Notes: a model not told the origin generated them from the letters alone. DNA of 64,000 nucleotides from Zygaena filipendulae (GCA_907165275.2 OU015664.1:9138001-9202000); one strand, 5' to 3'. Positions 34,224-44,945 are shown, counted from the first letter of the stretch. Numbers and translations are program-made.

Positions 34224-34421
34224 TCCTACTAATAAAAAATATGCATGTGGATGTTTGGATGTTTGTTACTCAATCACGCAAATACGACTGAACGGATTTG
34301 GATGAAATTTGGCAATTTGCATGTTGTCAGGGGTACAGAGAAGGACATAGAGTACTTTTTATCCCGGAATTTCCGCGGGAACTCCGAAATTACCGCAAAT
34401 GTATCCGCGGGGCACGGCTAG
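34224..34421 (+). mobile_element. Helitron-like element
   Basis: Starts TCCTACTAATAAAAAATATG after a host A. It contains GAACGGATTTGGATGAAATT and GTCAGGGGTACAGAGAAGG, and ends GGCACGGCTAG followed by T. This subtype shares its middle with the long copies at 14581 and 44955. Confidence 0.7.
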
Positions 34422-34764
34422 TCGTATATACAGGATGTAAGGGGGACGTATTGAATAAAGGTGGGTATTAAATGTGTAGGTACATATTCAATTGATAAAA
34501 AATAATTCAGTATACGATTTTTGCTATAAACATCTTCAAAATAACAACTTATTACGTAATCGGCCTTAAAAAGACTTCGTGAAAAATAAACACGCCGGTT
34601 GTTGATACGTTCTTGGTTCATAAAACCTTCTCCCCTTGTATTGCCACCGAAAAATCAAAAAAGGTCATTCACCTGCATAACCTACCTTATTTTTTAAGGA
34701 TTTCTCGGTGATTTATCTGTATTATTTTTAATGAGTATTTTTATTAAATAAATGCTGCTGAGTA

Positions 34765-34972
34765 TCACTACATAGTATAAAACAAAGTCACTTCCCGTCT
34801 GTCTGTCCCTATGTACCGGGCCTATGCTTAGATTTTTAAAACTACGCAACGGATTTTCATGCGGTTTTCACCAATAGATAGAGTGATTCATGAGGGAGGT
34901 TTATATTTATATTTTATCTTAGAATTCCCGCGGTAACTCCGAAATTACTGTGGAACCGGGGGCGACAGCTAG
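34765..34972 (+). mobile_element. Helitron-like element
   Basis: Starts TCACTACATAGTATAAAAC after a host A, contains ACGGATTTTCATGCGGTTTT and AGAATTCCCGCGGTAACTCC, and ends GCGACAGCTAG followed by T. The body resembles a cross between the first and second subfamilies. Confidence 0.65.
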
Positions 34973-35014
34973 TGTACTATATAAAGGGTTTCACTATGTG
35001 CCTTGTATGCCCTA

Positions 35015-35376
35015 TACAACGTGTTAATCAATTAACTAAAAACTAGAAAGTAGTTTTCTCAGAATCGACCTGCGAATCGATCGCACCATGTTTTAATATA
35101 GGTTATATTTTTTCATTTTTAATAGCCTATGTCTAAATTATTTTCAATACAATATTGCCGCGTACGCCGCGCGCCGCCCGTAGCGAAAAATTCGAATCGG
35201 TCATAGGTGCGGGCGCAGCGCTTAAAATGCCGTAGATAGGTCACCTCCAAACTAATTGTGAATAACTTTTAAACTGTTAATTTTTTCGACATAATTTATA
35301 TTTTAATTATAATATTATTGTTTATGTTTTTAAATGGGGTGTATCAGGTTTTTGGTTAATTCATTAACACGTTGTA
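35015..35376 (+). mobile_element. family B MITE-like element, copy 3
   Basis: Starts TACAACGTGTTAATCAATTA and ends with the complement of TACAACGTGTTAATGAATTA. TATA flanks the element on both sides. The interior has an expanded GC-rich block (GCGTACGCCGCGCGCCGCCC). Confidence 0.8.
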
Positions 35377-35494
35377 TATCTATAACTCCCCCAACAAGGA
35401 CTTGCTGAGAGAGGGTGTTCAGTATCCAATTCTCTCCGATAAGAACACAACATTATTTTTTACGTAGAAAAACTTGCCGATGCACCGACGGATC

Positions 35495-35870
35495 ATACTA
35501 TGCAGGTCATTCACCGCCCCTTTCCTTTGTACTGGCGCGCCGACAGATCTAATGTAAAGGTCCTTCACCCTCGCCAATCCAGGCTTTTGCTTTAAACTTT
35601 TCTTTGTTATTTATGTGTCCTTGTTTTCTTATATTCTTTTAAGAATAGAATAGAATATAATACACTTTATTGTACACCAAAATAATGTTACAGTGTGTTA
35701 ACAAAAACTTATAACTAAAGGCATACAAAAGGCGGTCTTATCGCTTTACTAGCGATCTCTTCCAGACAACCTTTTAAGTTACATTGTAAGCACGAACGAA
35801 TTCCCTTAGGGTTTAAATGAGTCCCTTGTCTTGTTCGACCTTACACCCAGTATAACATAGATGTATAGCA
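35495..35870 (+). repeat. dispersed repeat family E, copy 2, interrupted
   Basis: Same sequence type as 19935-20125: TTTGTACTGGCGCGCCGACA, ATGTAAAGGTCCTTCACC, TTAAACTTTTCTTTGTTAT, then, after an inserted LINE fragment, CATTGTAAGCACGAACGAA and GAGTCCCTTGTCTTGTTCG. The interruption is flanked by CTTTTAAG on both sides. Confidence 0.5.
35644..35770 (-). mobile_element. 5'-truncated LINE nested in family E, 8-bp TSD
   Basis: AGAATAGAATAGAATATAAT (simple-repeat tail), CTTTATTGTACACCAAAATA and AGCGATCTCTTCCAGACAAC match 13590-13738. The direct repeat CTTTTAAG occurs at 35636-35643 and 35771-35778. The family E sequence resumes immediately after, so insertion is recent relative to its host repeat. 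Confidence 0.65.
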
Positions 35871-35874
35871 CATA

Positions 35875-36660
35875 TAAATAATATACCTTTTGTATTCTTA
35901 TATCAGTGTTACATTCCTACATGTCTTCAGGGAATGTTGTAGTTATTACTTAAAAGTCAAAGGTAATAATATACAGTTTTTTTCGCAAGGAAACTTCCTT
36001 GTATATTTTTTATTCCATTAAATTTTATTGTTTACTATAGCTGTGCGAGGCAATTGCCTATTATAGGTATATAGATTCAATATAGGATCCCTGAGAATCA
36101 AACTTTTTTGTACTTACCGTCATTTTTTTCACTGAAAGCTCCCTCAATTTAAATGTAGTCGACGCGGGATTACTAGGCGTCAAATATATCCGAAACCTGA
36201 ACTGGAGGTATCATCCATCACGCATAATATGTCAAATTGATAAATTGTTATAAGCTTACCTTGAAATTATTCGTTTCTCTCTTCTCTTATTGTTGCGTGA
36301 GCATTGGGTGAGACGGTTGTTATTCACATGGATATGGGTACGAATGAGGTTGATTTAGAGGGTTCTGTACGCTGCATGTTGTTTATCTGTATATATGTTG
36401 TCTAATATGTCTAAAATATTATGGTATTCATAATATGTACATTGTACCCCTTGATTGTACCTTAGTAATTATACTAGCGCACTTTTTATGGAAAAAATTG
36501 GATTCTAATTTAATTTATGAACTCTGCAATGTCTGAATTAAAGATTTTATTATTATTATCATTAATTTCAAAAGAAATCTATAGAAACATATAAATACAC
36601 ACAAAAACATACAAAAAAATATCATAATTTCACACGTTTTAAGTATTTCATTTTTTATAA
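35875..36660. other. mostly unassigned; possible LINE 3' end near 36530
   Basis: AATTAAAGATTTTATTATTA followed by TTATTATC (36536-36562) looks like a LINE 3' end with a simple tail in plus orientation. The body upstream is not recognised. Confidence 0.3.
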
Positions 36661-36669
36661 TATTGTCGA

Positions 36670-36884
36670 CTTGTTGTGCCCCGCGGTTTCACCCGCGTTA
36701 ATTTCAGAGTTTCCGCGGGAATTCTGGGATAAAAAGTACTCTATGTGTTAATCTGATGTATAAGCTACATTATTGTAAAGTTTCATTTAAATCCATTCAG
36801 TAGTATTTGCGTGAAAAAGTAACAAATATCCATCCATCCATCTATCCATACATACAAACTTTCGCGTTTATAATATTAGTAGGA
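36670..36884 (-). mobile_element. Helitron-like element
   Basis: The minus-strand 3' region is GCCCCGCGGTTTCACCCGCG with a CTTG variant of the terminal CTAG. The 5' terminus reads TCCTACTAATATTATAAACG, preceded by A on that strand. Includes an ATCC/ATCT microsatellite. Confidence 0.65.
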
Positions 36885-37164
36885 TTTTTAGTTTCCATTA
36901 TATTTTAGTTTCCACATAGTTTAGTTTTCAATAGTGTTTCAAAATAATACAATCAAATAGAAATGTCAAACGAGATAGACGGGATAAGTTCAAAATATAC
37001 TATCGCCGACGTCCTTCCTGTCTGGTCCAACTGTCGATTCCGATTTTATATTTGTCAATTTAAATATTTTGCAGTTTTATCAAAATGTTCAGATTTGGAT
37101 TGAGACTTTATGAAAATTGAAATCTTCGTTTACGTCATATCCTACAAGTATTTTTATATTTTGT

Positions 37165-37283
37165 ACATTAATTGTTTGTTTATAATGAATAAACTCAAAA
37201 ACTACTGAACCGATTCTAAACATTCATTCATTGACAGAAAGATACCGTATCCCTAATTGATATAGAACACTTTTATCTAGGAA
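37165..37283 (+). repeat. Helitron-like element, 3'-truncated
   Basis: TTGTTTATAATGAATAAACT, CAAAAACTACTGAACCGATT and AACACTTTTATC match the 5' half of 59268-59462. It stops exactly where the inverted neighbour begins (37284). Confidence 0.5.
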
Positions 37284-37488
37284 CTAGCTGTCCCGCGTTG
37301 TTTCACCCATGATAATTTCGCAGTTCCCGCGAGAATTCCGAATTACAATATAGCCTATACTACTCAGGGATAATGTAGCTTTCTAATGGTGAAAGAATAT
37401 TTGAAATCGGTCCGTAGTTTTTGAGTTAAATCGTAACAAACAAACAAACAAAAAATCAAATCTTTCTTCTTTACAATATTAGTATAGA
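37284..37488 (-). mobile_element. Helitron-like element
   Basis: CTAG at 37284-37287 with GTCCCGCGTTGTTTCACCC marks the minus-strand 3' end. The 5' end reads TCTATACTAATATTGTAAAG, preceded by A. It forms a head-to-head arrangement with the truncated copy to its left. Confidence 0.65.
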
Positions 37489-37489
37489 T

Positions 37490-38330
37490 ATCGAAATTCA
37501 TACGACTGAAACCGTGGGGGTGTTATTACTTAGGTACTCTTAACTCTATACATAGCGACTTGCGAAGTAACATCCAAGGCGCCGCTGACAAAAACGATTA
37601 CAATATCCGTTCGAAACTGGCCTACTCCAAAAAGTGGGCCCTCCCAAATATCATCTGTACATCAAAAGGCAAAGAACAAAGACAAGAATCAATTTATCGT
37701 AATCACATCACTTTCTAGCGTTCCGCCATCAAGTTATATAGATGCCCGCGACGTCGTCGTATTGATTTGTTCCATACGGTCCGCTGGGTATAATGGGATC
37801 GAGATATATTATTTGTCAGTTTACTTCTGTTTAGGCCCTTGCTATATGAAATCGGGAAACACAGGTGGAACGTTAAGTGTTTTCAGATTATTATTTTATC
37901 AATTTTAAAGATATTGCGAAACCATGCGAAATTTAAAAAAAAAACCTAATTCTGCTGTATTGCAAGATGAAAAAGTTTAATTGAAAACCACCAAAAGTTA
38001 TCCTTGTTAGCATTTTTCTTTAGCCTTTTTGTTATCATGTCTGAACTCTGCAGAATTATCATCATAAATTACAAAGTATTTAGTATTTACCTCATTTTAC
38101 TTACAATCAGTTTTTATGATGATACATATTTTCTTAGAAGATATATTATCATGAATAGAAGAGAATATAATTTGTATTGTCTTTAATTTTATTATTTTAA
38201 AGGCCCTAATAAATAATATTTTACACAATAGGTACAACAGAAGAGTAAGCACTTTGAAAGATACACAATTTTTTTACATCATTGACTTTAAATTGGACGC
38301 CGATAAGCAAAACCATGTAAACCCACAAAA
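37490..38330. other. unassigned intergenic DNA
   Basis: No gene or repeat partner recognised. Frames at 38004-38186 (plus) and 38221-38427 (minus) are hydrophobic, AT-driven and without domain signatures. Confidence 0.4.
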
Positions 38331-38337
38331 TTAGGTT

Positions 38338-38412
38338 ATACTGATAAGGAACGCTGTAAATCGTAACAAATAAAAAACAAACAAACAAAAAATCAAATCT
38401 TTCCCCTTTATA
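38338..38412 (-). repeat. Helitron-like 5' part, split by the pogo-like insertion
   Basis: AATCGTAACAAATAAAAAAC and AAAAAATCAAATCTTTCCCC match 37430-37475. The expected terminus (CTTTATAATATTAGTATAGA in related copies) is cut after CTTTATA. It appears to resume at 40033 as TATTACCTAGTATAA, on the far side of the transposon. Confidence 0.6.
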
Positions 38413-38840
38413 ATGGAAAGTCACCAAATATGAAATAGTAGCCTAATATGGAATACCTTCATTTCTCTAAGACTATAAGTATGAAACGCAACATTCGACC
38501 ATCTCCTGTTTCATTCGGTCCACTAACCATCGTACTCACACCATCGAGTCAGTTGCGTGAACTCTTCACGTGTGGCAGGCGTGTTTTGTTTTGCTGTCGT
38601 GCAGAAAATTTTAAAGGTAAGTAATAAATGAGTATTACCAGCTGTTATGTTTGTATACATAAGTGTTATACTATTTAGTATATCGGTATTATGTTTATTT
38701 CACCATTTTGTGATCTTTTGTCATTAAAATATTGTGATTTGAAAAAATATTTAGAAGAGTATGAACTAGTATAAAAATCCAAATATGGACAGCCGTCGGT
38801 GTCTAATTATGGAATATTCCATAATTAGATCTTAATATTT
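38413..38840. promoter_or_regulatory. left subterminal motif array of the pogo-like element
   Basis: Copies of CCAAATATG or TAATATGGAATA occur at about 38423, 38444 and 38778, and TAATTATGGAATATTCCATA at about 38805. The right end mirrors this with TTCCATATATGG (39810), TTCCATATTTGG (39830) and TTCCATATTTGG (40010). Repeated motifs of this kind inside both ends are usual for transposase binding sites; here that role is inferred. Confidence 0.45.
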
Positions 38841-38897
38841 CATATGATAGATACTTGCTATTATTTCTTTAAAAATATATGTAATGTTTGTTTTTAG

Positions 38898-39715
38898 AAT
38901 GTCCGGTTTACAATCAACCTAACGAAAAACCTGGGATATCCATATGATATCGTGGAGCTCTTTGGCAAATCCTATTTGAAAGTACAAATAGGCGAAATTG
39001 CAGCCAACGGGTTCAAAGTCACTAGATTGTGGCCTTTAAATAAAAATGTCTTCAGTGATGTGGACTTTATTGCTGCGCGACAAAATGCTGTAATAGACGG
39101 TTGTACAACCAATATCCCTCTGCTGGAATCAAGATCTGAAACTGGTCAAGTTCTGGTAGAAATACCTGCACCACAAACAACTGCCAATTTACATAATTTA
39201 CAACCTGAACCTGGACCTTCGACTTCTGGGCTTAATCGCAGCAGTTTGGGTCTGGTGTCTCCGCATGCCATAAGTCCAGTGCCAGAGAAACGAAGAAAAG
39301 TATCTAGCAGAGGAAGAAAAGCTGCTGTAGCAGCAGTCATAACATCTTCTCCCTACAAAAATGATTTAGAAAATAAAAATATGAAGAGACAAGAAAAAGA
39401 AAGTAAACTAGTAAAGACAAAGAATAAGAAGAAAACTGCGAAGAGAAACAAACAAATTAAGAAAAATAAGGATGATAGTGAAGAAGAAGACTCTGAGGAT
39501 CTAGACGACAGTTTGATGAAGGTAGTGAACATGATGAGTTGATGGACCAAGTACCTCCTGACTCTGCTGATGCAGAATGTAGGTATGTTCTGTTCAAGAC
39601 TTTTTTCCATGGAGAAAGCTGGATTAAATGCTTGATGTGTGGGCTCTGGGCACATTATGATTGTGCTGGTCCAGAGTTGGATACTTGGATCTGTGACTTG
39701 CAAGTAATTATGTAA
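38898..39715 (+). pseudogene. C-terminal remnant of pogo/Tigger (DDE_1) transposase
   Basis: The longest frame runs from the acceptor at 38898 to the stop at 39542, about 215 codons. It contains [13 protein letters not shown], then [15 protein letters not shown] followed by SDVDF. This is the block just after the DDE catalytic domain in lepidopteran pogo-related transposases, which usually read G-F-x-x-T-G-I-x-P-x-N-x-x-I/V-F. A Ser/Pro linker and a very basic Lys-rich stretch (about residues 115-185) follow, then an acidic run [10 protein letters not shown]. After a one-base shift near 39512 the frame continues to 39715 and reads WIKCLMCGLWAHYDCAG, a degenerate PHD-like zinc finger found at the C-terminus of these transposases; some expected cysteines are missing. 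Another shift near 38943 separates PNEKPGISI from YDIVELFG. The whole catalytic domain is absent, so it cannot be active. AATAAA at 39998-40003 could serve as poly(A) signal. Confidence 0.75.
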
Positions 39716-40039
39716 CTTCTTTCATTGATCACAATATGTTATATTCATTTAATTGATCTCAAAGATATTAATGTCCATTTCTGTTATTTTTATGTTGATT
39801 TATGCTTATATTCCATATATGGGTACCTATTCCATATTTGGTTACTCATTTGTGATATTGTTTTTTGTGTTAGATTTTAATTTAATAATTAATATATTTG
39901 ATTAAAGGCTGTTAATTACTACATATAAATGTATGACTGATTAGTAAAAACATTAAACTGGTTTAATTTATAAGAAGTTTTTTTTTTATATCCCAAAAAT
40001 AAAATGGTATTCCATATTTGGTGACTTTCCTCTATTACC

Positions 40040-40680
40040 TAGTATAAATTACGAAAAAAATAAAAACATTTCAAAACTTATAAACGAGAAATACTTGTAA
40101 GTTCACAAAAACAGCTATAGTTTTTTTGATTTCACGTGATTCAATCTTCTTAACTATGTATCATAAGTGGCGGAGATAAAAGCAACAATGTTGAAATAAG
40201 AGCGTGTTATTAAAAAAAAAAAACAACAAAAGAAACGAAATTTAAAAAGAATATTTTAGTGGTGAGTAAAATAAAAATAAATAAAAGCTAAGATTTCTGT
40301 ATTCAAAAAACCTTACCGAGCTTTCAATTTATTCCAGATAGGCAATTACTTTGCTACGTCACGTCTTATTATTTCGTCCGTGAAAAATGTGGGGTTTATT
40401 TTAATTTGCTTGCCAATTTTGTTATTTGGGCAATAAAATAAATATTTAAATCGTGTGCCTGTAAACAGACAATAACTATATATAAATAACTCTGGACGTT
40501 TTACTTATTTAGCTTTTGAAATTAAGTTTTTTTTTAAAGGGTTTTTTTATACGCCCTTTCGCTATATTTTTCATATCTTTCTGTCGTATTTTCATCAAAC
40601 ATTATCTACTTTCATGTCATTTATTTGGAAAATTTACTGCTCTGTAGGAGATTGGATAGATTTTACATATTTTTTAAACT
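40040..40680. other. unassigned AT-rich intergenic DNA
   Basis: Nothing recognised. Confidence 0.4.
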
Positions 40681-40685
40681 TTGTT

Positions 40686-40985
40686 TATACGAGCCGACAC
40701 TTGCCGCTTCACTTGCGTGAATTTCGGGACACAAGCTGGGTGTGTAGGTATAATTCGCATTGAAACATACGGACATACAAAAATTATGTTTCTGAGGGTA
40801 GTCTAAATAATAAATTGATACCTCTTATTTAATTTAAACTGGCTGTTGCCGGCGGCGTTGCCGGCGTGAATTTCGGACCCTTGTATGCGAAACATGACGA
40901 TCGATTGGATAGTTGACGCTTGAAAGCGTGACATACAAACAAACTCACATTTCATTTGTGTTACTAGTTAGTATTACATACCTTA
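40686..40985 (-). repeat. two degenerate Helitron-like fragments
   Basis: The first (40686-40740) has GCCGCTTCACTTGCGTGAAT, remnants of the 3' stem. The second (40854-40985) has GCCGGCGTGAATTTCGGACC, GACGATCGATTGGATAGTTG and GCGTGACATACAAACAAACT in family order on the minus strand. Both lack the central CCGCGGG segment. Confidence 0.5.
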
Positions 40986-40989
40986 AAAC

Positions 40990-41370
40990 TAGTATTTAAT
41001 ATAATTTTTTCCTGTTTTCTACCTCTTCGTTGGGTTAAGTTTCTAAACCCAAATTATACCGTGATTTAAATTCGATGTAAATAAATTGTAAAATAAATTT
41101 ACAATGGTAACAAGTGCTGCGTCGTTACGTCCGCGCGTCCCACGCAATAAAATTGAATGTCGGCTCCAATTAACAAACTTTTACACGAACCTTCAATCAG
41201 TTCATATTATTTGCAAAAAGTTATTTCGGTATTACGAGTAGGTATGTTTTAATGAGGTCTTGTACATATAATGATCATATTCTTAGTTATGTAAAAGAGA
41301 TCGTTACGTAAATTTGTTAACACTACGGATACGTTTCATTTGTAATAATAACATAATAATAAAATATACT
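40990..41370. other. unassigned intergenic DNA
   Basis: No repeat recognised. The segment 41100-41190 is less AT-rich and single-copy here. Confidence 0.35.
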
Positions 41371-41382
41371 AGACTAGCTATT

Positions 41383-41510
41383 CTCCGCGGTGTCACCAGC
41401 GTTAACTTCGAAGTTCCCGCGGAAATTTCAATACAAAAATTACCTCATGTCTTTCTCTGTACCTATTCTTTACAACGTTGCAGTATGCAAAATTTAATGC
41501 AATTGTTATA
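41383..41510 (-). repeat. Helitron-like fragment
   Basis: CTAG at about 41374-41377, then CTATTCTCCGCGGTGTCACC, GTTAACTTCGAAGTTCCCGC and TGTCTTTCTCTGTACC, in order on the minus strand. The 5' half is missing. Confidence 0.55.
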
Positions 41511-41514
41511 ATTC

Positions 41515-42180
41515 AACCAATTTAAACCAAACCTTATTGACAAATTATTATATATAAGAAACCTTCCAGAAAGAAAAAGCAGATGGACAGAAGAAGCGGA
41601 GGACTTTGTTTTATTCTATGAAGTGATATTATATTTTTTTGCTCCCACGAATGAAATGCGAATGAATTTTGTACTGGCGCTGAAATTAGAAAGCTCATAT
41701 TTAGGTATGTATAGGTACTTATTTTATTAATAATCTTGATCCCTCTTAACAAAAAAACATAGTTTGATATTTTATTGATACGAGATTTATGTAATTTTCT
41801 AGTACCGACACTCAACACCTCTTTGAACTTGCTGTTAAAAAGATACCTATGATTCGGCGGTCCTTGTAGCTCTACTCTACTCGGATAAAAAAAAATAGGG
41901 ACGCGAAGATACGATTGATATTTTTCACAATAGCAGTGACGGTACAACTAGCACCTTTCTTTATACCTCGTACGTATCTATCTTTTTATTGTTTTAAAAG
42001 AAATCCAATCATAAATTCTTAGTGAAGTTGAAAGCATCGAATGGCATTTGAGTGTACTAAAGTAACAAAACTTAATTAGAGGAAAGACTAGAGCGCGAAA
42101 TGGCGGCGAGTCAGCAAACCTTTTTTAATCCGATTTTTCCCGCTCTCTCCGCCGGATATTGCCAGTGAAGTAAATGTCTA
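41515..42180. other. unassigned intergenic DNA
   Basis: The 137-codon minus-strand frame at 41534-41947 is the longest frame nearby. Its product is rich in Phe, Tyr, Ser and Ile, has no domain I know and no codon pattern suggesting a real gene. GC-richer sequence begins at about 42090. Confidence 0.4.
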
Positions 42181-42186
42181 CTTATT

Positions 42187-42214
42187 CGTGTCCATTGAAT
42201 AGGTTCCATGGACA
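42187..42214. other. 12-bp inverted repeat
   Basis: GTGTCCATTGAA and TTCCATGGACAC pair with one mismatch around a TAGG loop. It lies within a GC-richer, single-copy-looking stretch (42090-42290). Confidence 0.4.
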
Positions 42215-42356
42215 CTAACGACCGGTTGAAGCGTTGCTAAACGGTCCGTCCCCACCTCATTGTGTCCGCGCGTTATTTAGTTTTATTTGGATTCTTATTC
42301 ACAGATAAACCTACCTACGCATGTCATATGAGTATCACCTAATAGGTATTAAGTGC

Positions 42357-42500
42357 TAATATTATAAAGGGGAAAGACTACTCAACCGATTTTAAAAATT
42401 CTTTCACCTTTACGCTACAGCGTTCCTGAGTGACATGACATAGGGTAATTTTTATTCCGGAATATCCGCGGGAACTCCGAAATTAACGCGAGTAAAACCA
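42357..42500 (+). repeat. Helitron-like fragment
   Basis: GCTAATATTATAAAGGGGAA, CAACCGATTTTAAAAATTCT, CCTGAGTGACATGACATAGG and ATCCGCGGGAACTCCGAAAT follow the family order. The 3' stem is present as a degraded form, and the end is lost. Confidence 0.55.
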
Positions 42501-42948
42501 TAGTTTTACCCCCATAGGGGCTCGACAAGTACCTAGTCCATACAAAGCCTGGCTTTGCCTTTATTAAAATTATTTTTTCAAGTGAGCCTCGATTAAGATT
42601 GTAATATCAGCTCGGATTCAATCCTGTTTTCCTTTAAAACTTTTTTAATTCTGTTTATTATAATCTTTGATCAGTTTTCCAAATCACTCTGGATCACGGT
42701 AGGTATATACCTAATAATAATTATATGCTCTACACCAAGTTCTATTGGTAAATGTTATTTTTATATTTTGTAATCTTTGAAATCACAACACGTAGGTACA
42801 TTTTTAACCCACTGGACATTTTGCGAATTGGACGTATCGCAAATGTCGTAACAATTGTGACGGACTATAACTTTTTCTTTTTCTTCTTCTATCAGTTGAT
42901 TGAATCACTCAGCCAGATTTTAGGACACGTAGAAAATGTCAGAGAATT

Positions 42949-43110
42949 TTGAACCCTGAGGCAGGAAACCGGTTTTGAACCAAGTTTTAACTTGGGGTTT
43001 AATCTAACATTGTCATCGGCGTTTCGCCATAATTGAAGAAGTAAAAGAAGACATTTTTATCACAGTAACATTGTCATTGGCAAATTATATTAATAGACGC
43101 CATCATTAAA
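42949..43110 (+). repeat. dispersed repeat family D, copy 1
   Basis: Shared with 49160-49325: CCTGAGGCAGGAAA / CCATGAGCAGGAAA, ATCTAACATTGTCATCGGCG, AATTGAAGAAGTA, AACATTGTCATTGGCAAATT and TAGACGCCAT. Internally AACATTGTCA-TGG is itself repeated. Nature unknown; no coding capacity or clear termini. Confidence 0.55.
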
Positions 43111-43111
43111 G

Positions 43112-43690
43112 AAGATGAAGAAGGCAACACACATCTAACGTTCCATGAAGGAAAACTCTTAACACCTAAAAGTTTATGCAATTAATGTATCGGACGTGGT
43201 TCGTTACGTGTTAACGTAGGTGCACGTCATTGATGGTGATTGACAGTTAGTTAATTAATTACTTGTTCGTTGCGTGGCCGATTAAGTCAATAAATAAGTT
43301 TGTTACGTGTACCGAGGTCCGCGAAAAAAGGTTTTCTTTCATTACGTTATTTTCTCTATTTCGTCTGTGCTTTCATTTTATTTGTATACAAGACTTACCC
43401 AAAGTTAATCTAACCGAGCACTAAACGCAAACAGATCAGTGGACCGATTCCACTAACGCATCCGTTGAAAGTAGCGACAGTATGTCTACGGCGACAGTAT
43501 ATCTTCCAGCCATACGTTCCATCGCACGAAGACGTCGTGACGTCGTGTGGTGTGTTCGCAGTTTTAGGCGGCGTATGCACCTCAGAAATACAATAGAGAG
43601 TTGTTTGTAAGCAGATTCCCATACAAACAAAAATACAGAATTTACCTATACGTTTTGAAAACATCAAGTATGGTGTGTAAGTACCTACAT
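43112..43690. other. unassigned intergenic DNA
   Basis: No gene supported. Two overlapping minus-strand frames (43410-43667 and 43436-43630) lack domains. The local GC content rises around 43480-43570. Confidence 0.4.
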
Positions 43691-43692
43691 TT

Positions 43693-43990
43693 ACCTGTGC
43701 TCCGCGGTTTCACCCGCGTGAGTTTAGGAATTCCCGCAGGAACTCCAAAGCAGTCTAATTTACTCCTTATAACATCAGCTAATTAGCAGTGAAAGTCTCG
43801 TCAAAATCGGTCCAACCGTGCCGGAGGTTCACCCGCGTGAGTTTCGGAATTCTCGCAGGAACTCAAAACTTCTTTTATTCTTCTTCCCCTTACAATAACA
43901 AACACAACAAAAAAAGAATTAGCGAAATTGGTCCAGCCGTTCACGCGTGATGCCGTGATCAAGGGAAATAGGAAATCATTTTTATATACT
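43693..43990 (-). mobile_element. Helitron-like element with duplicated core
   Basis: TGCTCCGCGGTTTCACCCGC opens the minus-strand 3' region. A second partial core (GTTCACCCGCGTGAGTTTCG) lies at about 43825. The 5' part, with AACACAACAAAAAAAGAATT and GTCCAGCCGTTCACGCGTGA, matches 24240-24345. The canonical CTAG is changed. Confidence 0.6.
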
Positions 43991-44011
43991 CGTATATAGA
44001 TAGGTTATCTG

Positions 44012-44222
44012 CTTGTTGTTCCTCGCGGTTTCACCCGTGTTAATTTCGGAATTCCCGCTGGAATTCCAGGACAAACAGTACCATATGTCCTTCTTTTTAC
44101 CTCTGACAATGTGTTTGCAAAATTTCATGATGATCGATTGAGCCGTTAATGCGTGAAAGCGTTACAGACTGCAGACAGAAAGACAGACAGAGTTACTTTC
44201 GCATTTATAATATTAGCAGGGA
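44012..44222 (-). mobile_element. Helitron-like element
   Basis: The minus-strand 3' region is GTTCCTCGCGGTTTCACCCG with a CTTG variant end. The 5' terminus reads TCCCTGCTAATATTATAAAT, preceded by A on that strand. CAGACAGAAAGACAGACAG lies inside. Confidence 0.65.
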
Positions 44223-44224
44223 TT

Positions 44225-44945
44225 ACAACACCGCGCTGGCTAGTTGAACTGATGTTATTTGAATATTGATGCGTGCAAGATACATTATTTATTTAGAATT
44301 TGACTTCTGTTACCATTAGATAGACTGTAACGAAATGAAATCTCCTATTTGATTTCAGGTGCTTTTTCGTTTCCACACACAAGGCAGAGCGTACCTGCCA
44401 TACCATAAATGGAAAGCTGAAATCACAAACCCAAATTGTTATTATGCCATTCCCACGAACCTCGCTAAGATTTTTTTCTGTAGAATATTCAACGTATCCT
44501 TTAGGGTTGAGTTTCAAATAAATTTTTAACCCTTACCTACCGTTGGAAATATGTATGTTACGTACATTGTTACGTAGCTTATTTTAACCCAGCACTGCGG
44601 GTTTTTTTATATTCTTTTGTAAGTTTCTTCGACATTATTATAACATTATATTTGTAATAGAAGTGGGCGGTCATAGATTAATGTTAGGTCGGTTTAGCCA
44701 GACCTTAGCAATAACATTTATTCTTTGTGTATTTTTTTTGTACAAAAACGAGTTCAGTACTTTACTAAAAGAGATAAGTGTTAGCAGAACGAGTATTTCG
44801 ACATGAGTGTTAAAAATACTTTGTATGAGTTTTGCTATTGCTTCTAACATAATAAAACAATGATTCTATAGGAAAAGAAAATTAAATATTTAGGTTTGCA
44901 AACCACTGCAAAAAAAGAGGTTCTTAGTTCGTCAGAATCTTTTTT
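44225..44945. other. unassigned intergenic DNA
   Basis: No feature recognised. The 74-codon minus-strand frame at 44293-44517 has no domain. Confidence 0.4.

Larger units (their letters stand above)
38413..40032 (+). mobile_element. pogo/Tigger-like DNA transposon, internally deleted
   Basis: The termini are inverted repeats: the left reads ATGGAAAGTCACCAAATATG, and the right, on the minus strand, reads GAGGAAAGTCACCAAATATG; they differ only in the first two bases. A TA lies on each side (38411-38412 and 40033-40034), the target duplication expected of pogo and other Tc1/mariner-related elements. Subterminal CCAAATATGG-type motifs recur inside both ends. A splice donor AAAG|GTAAGT (38613-38622) in a leader exon and an acceptor TTTTTAG|A at 38897 frame a 280-bp intron. 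Exon 2 carries only the C-terminal part of a DDE_1 transposase, so the catalytic domain has been deleted. At 1620 bp it is a non-autonomous relative, inserted into a Helitron-like copy. Confidence 0.75.

Noticed and set aside
39353..39703. 116-codon minus-strand frame
   Set aside because: Antisense of the Lys/Glu-rich transposase tail; its Ser/Phe/Leu-rich product is a mirror effect.
41534..41947. 137-codon minus-strand open frame as a gene
   Set aside because: No domain, no codon pattern, no splice or promoter context; composition follows the local DNA.
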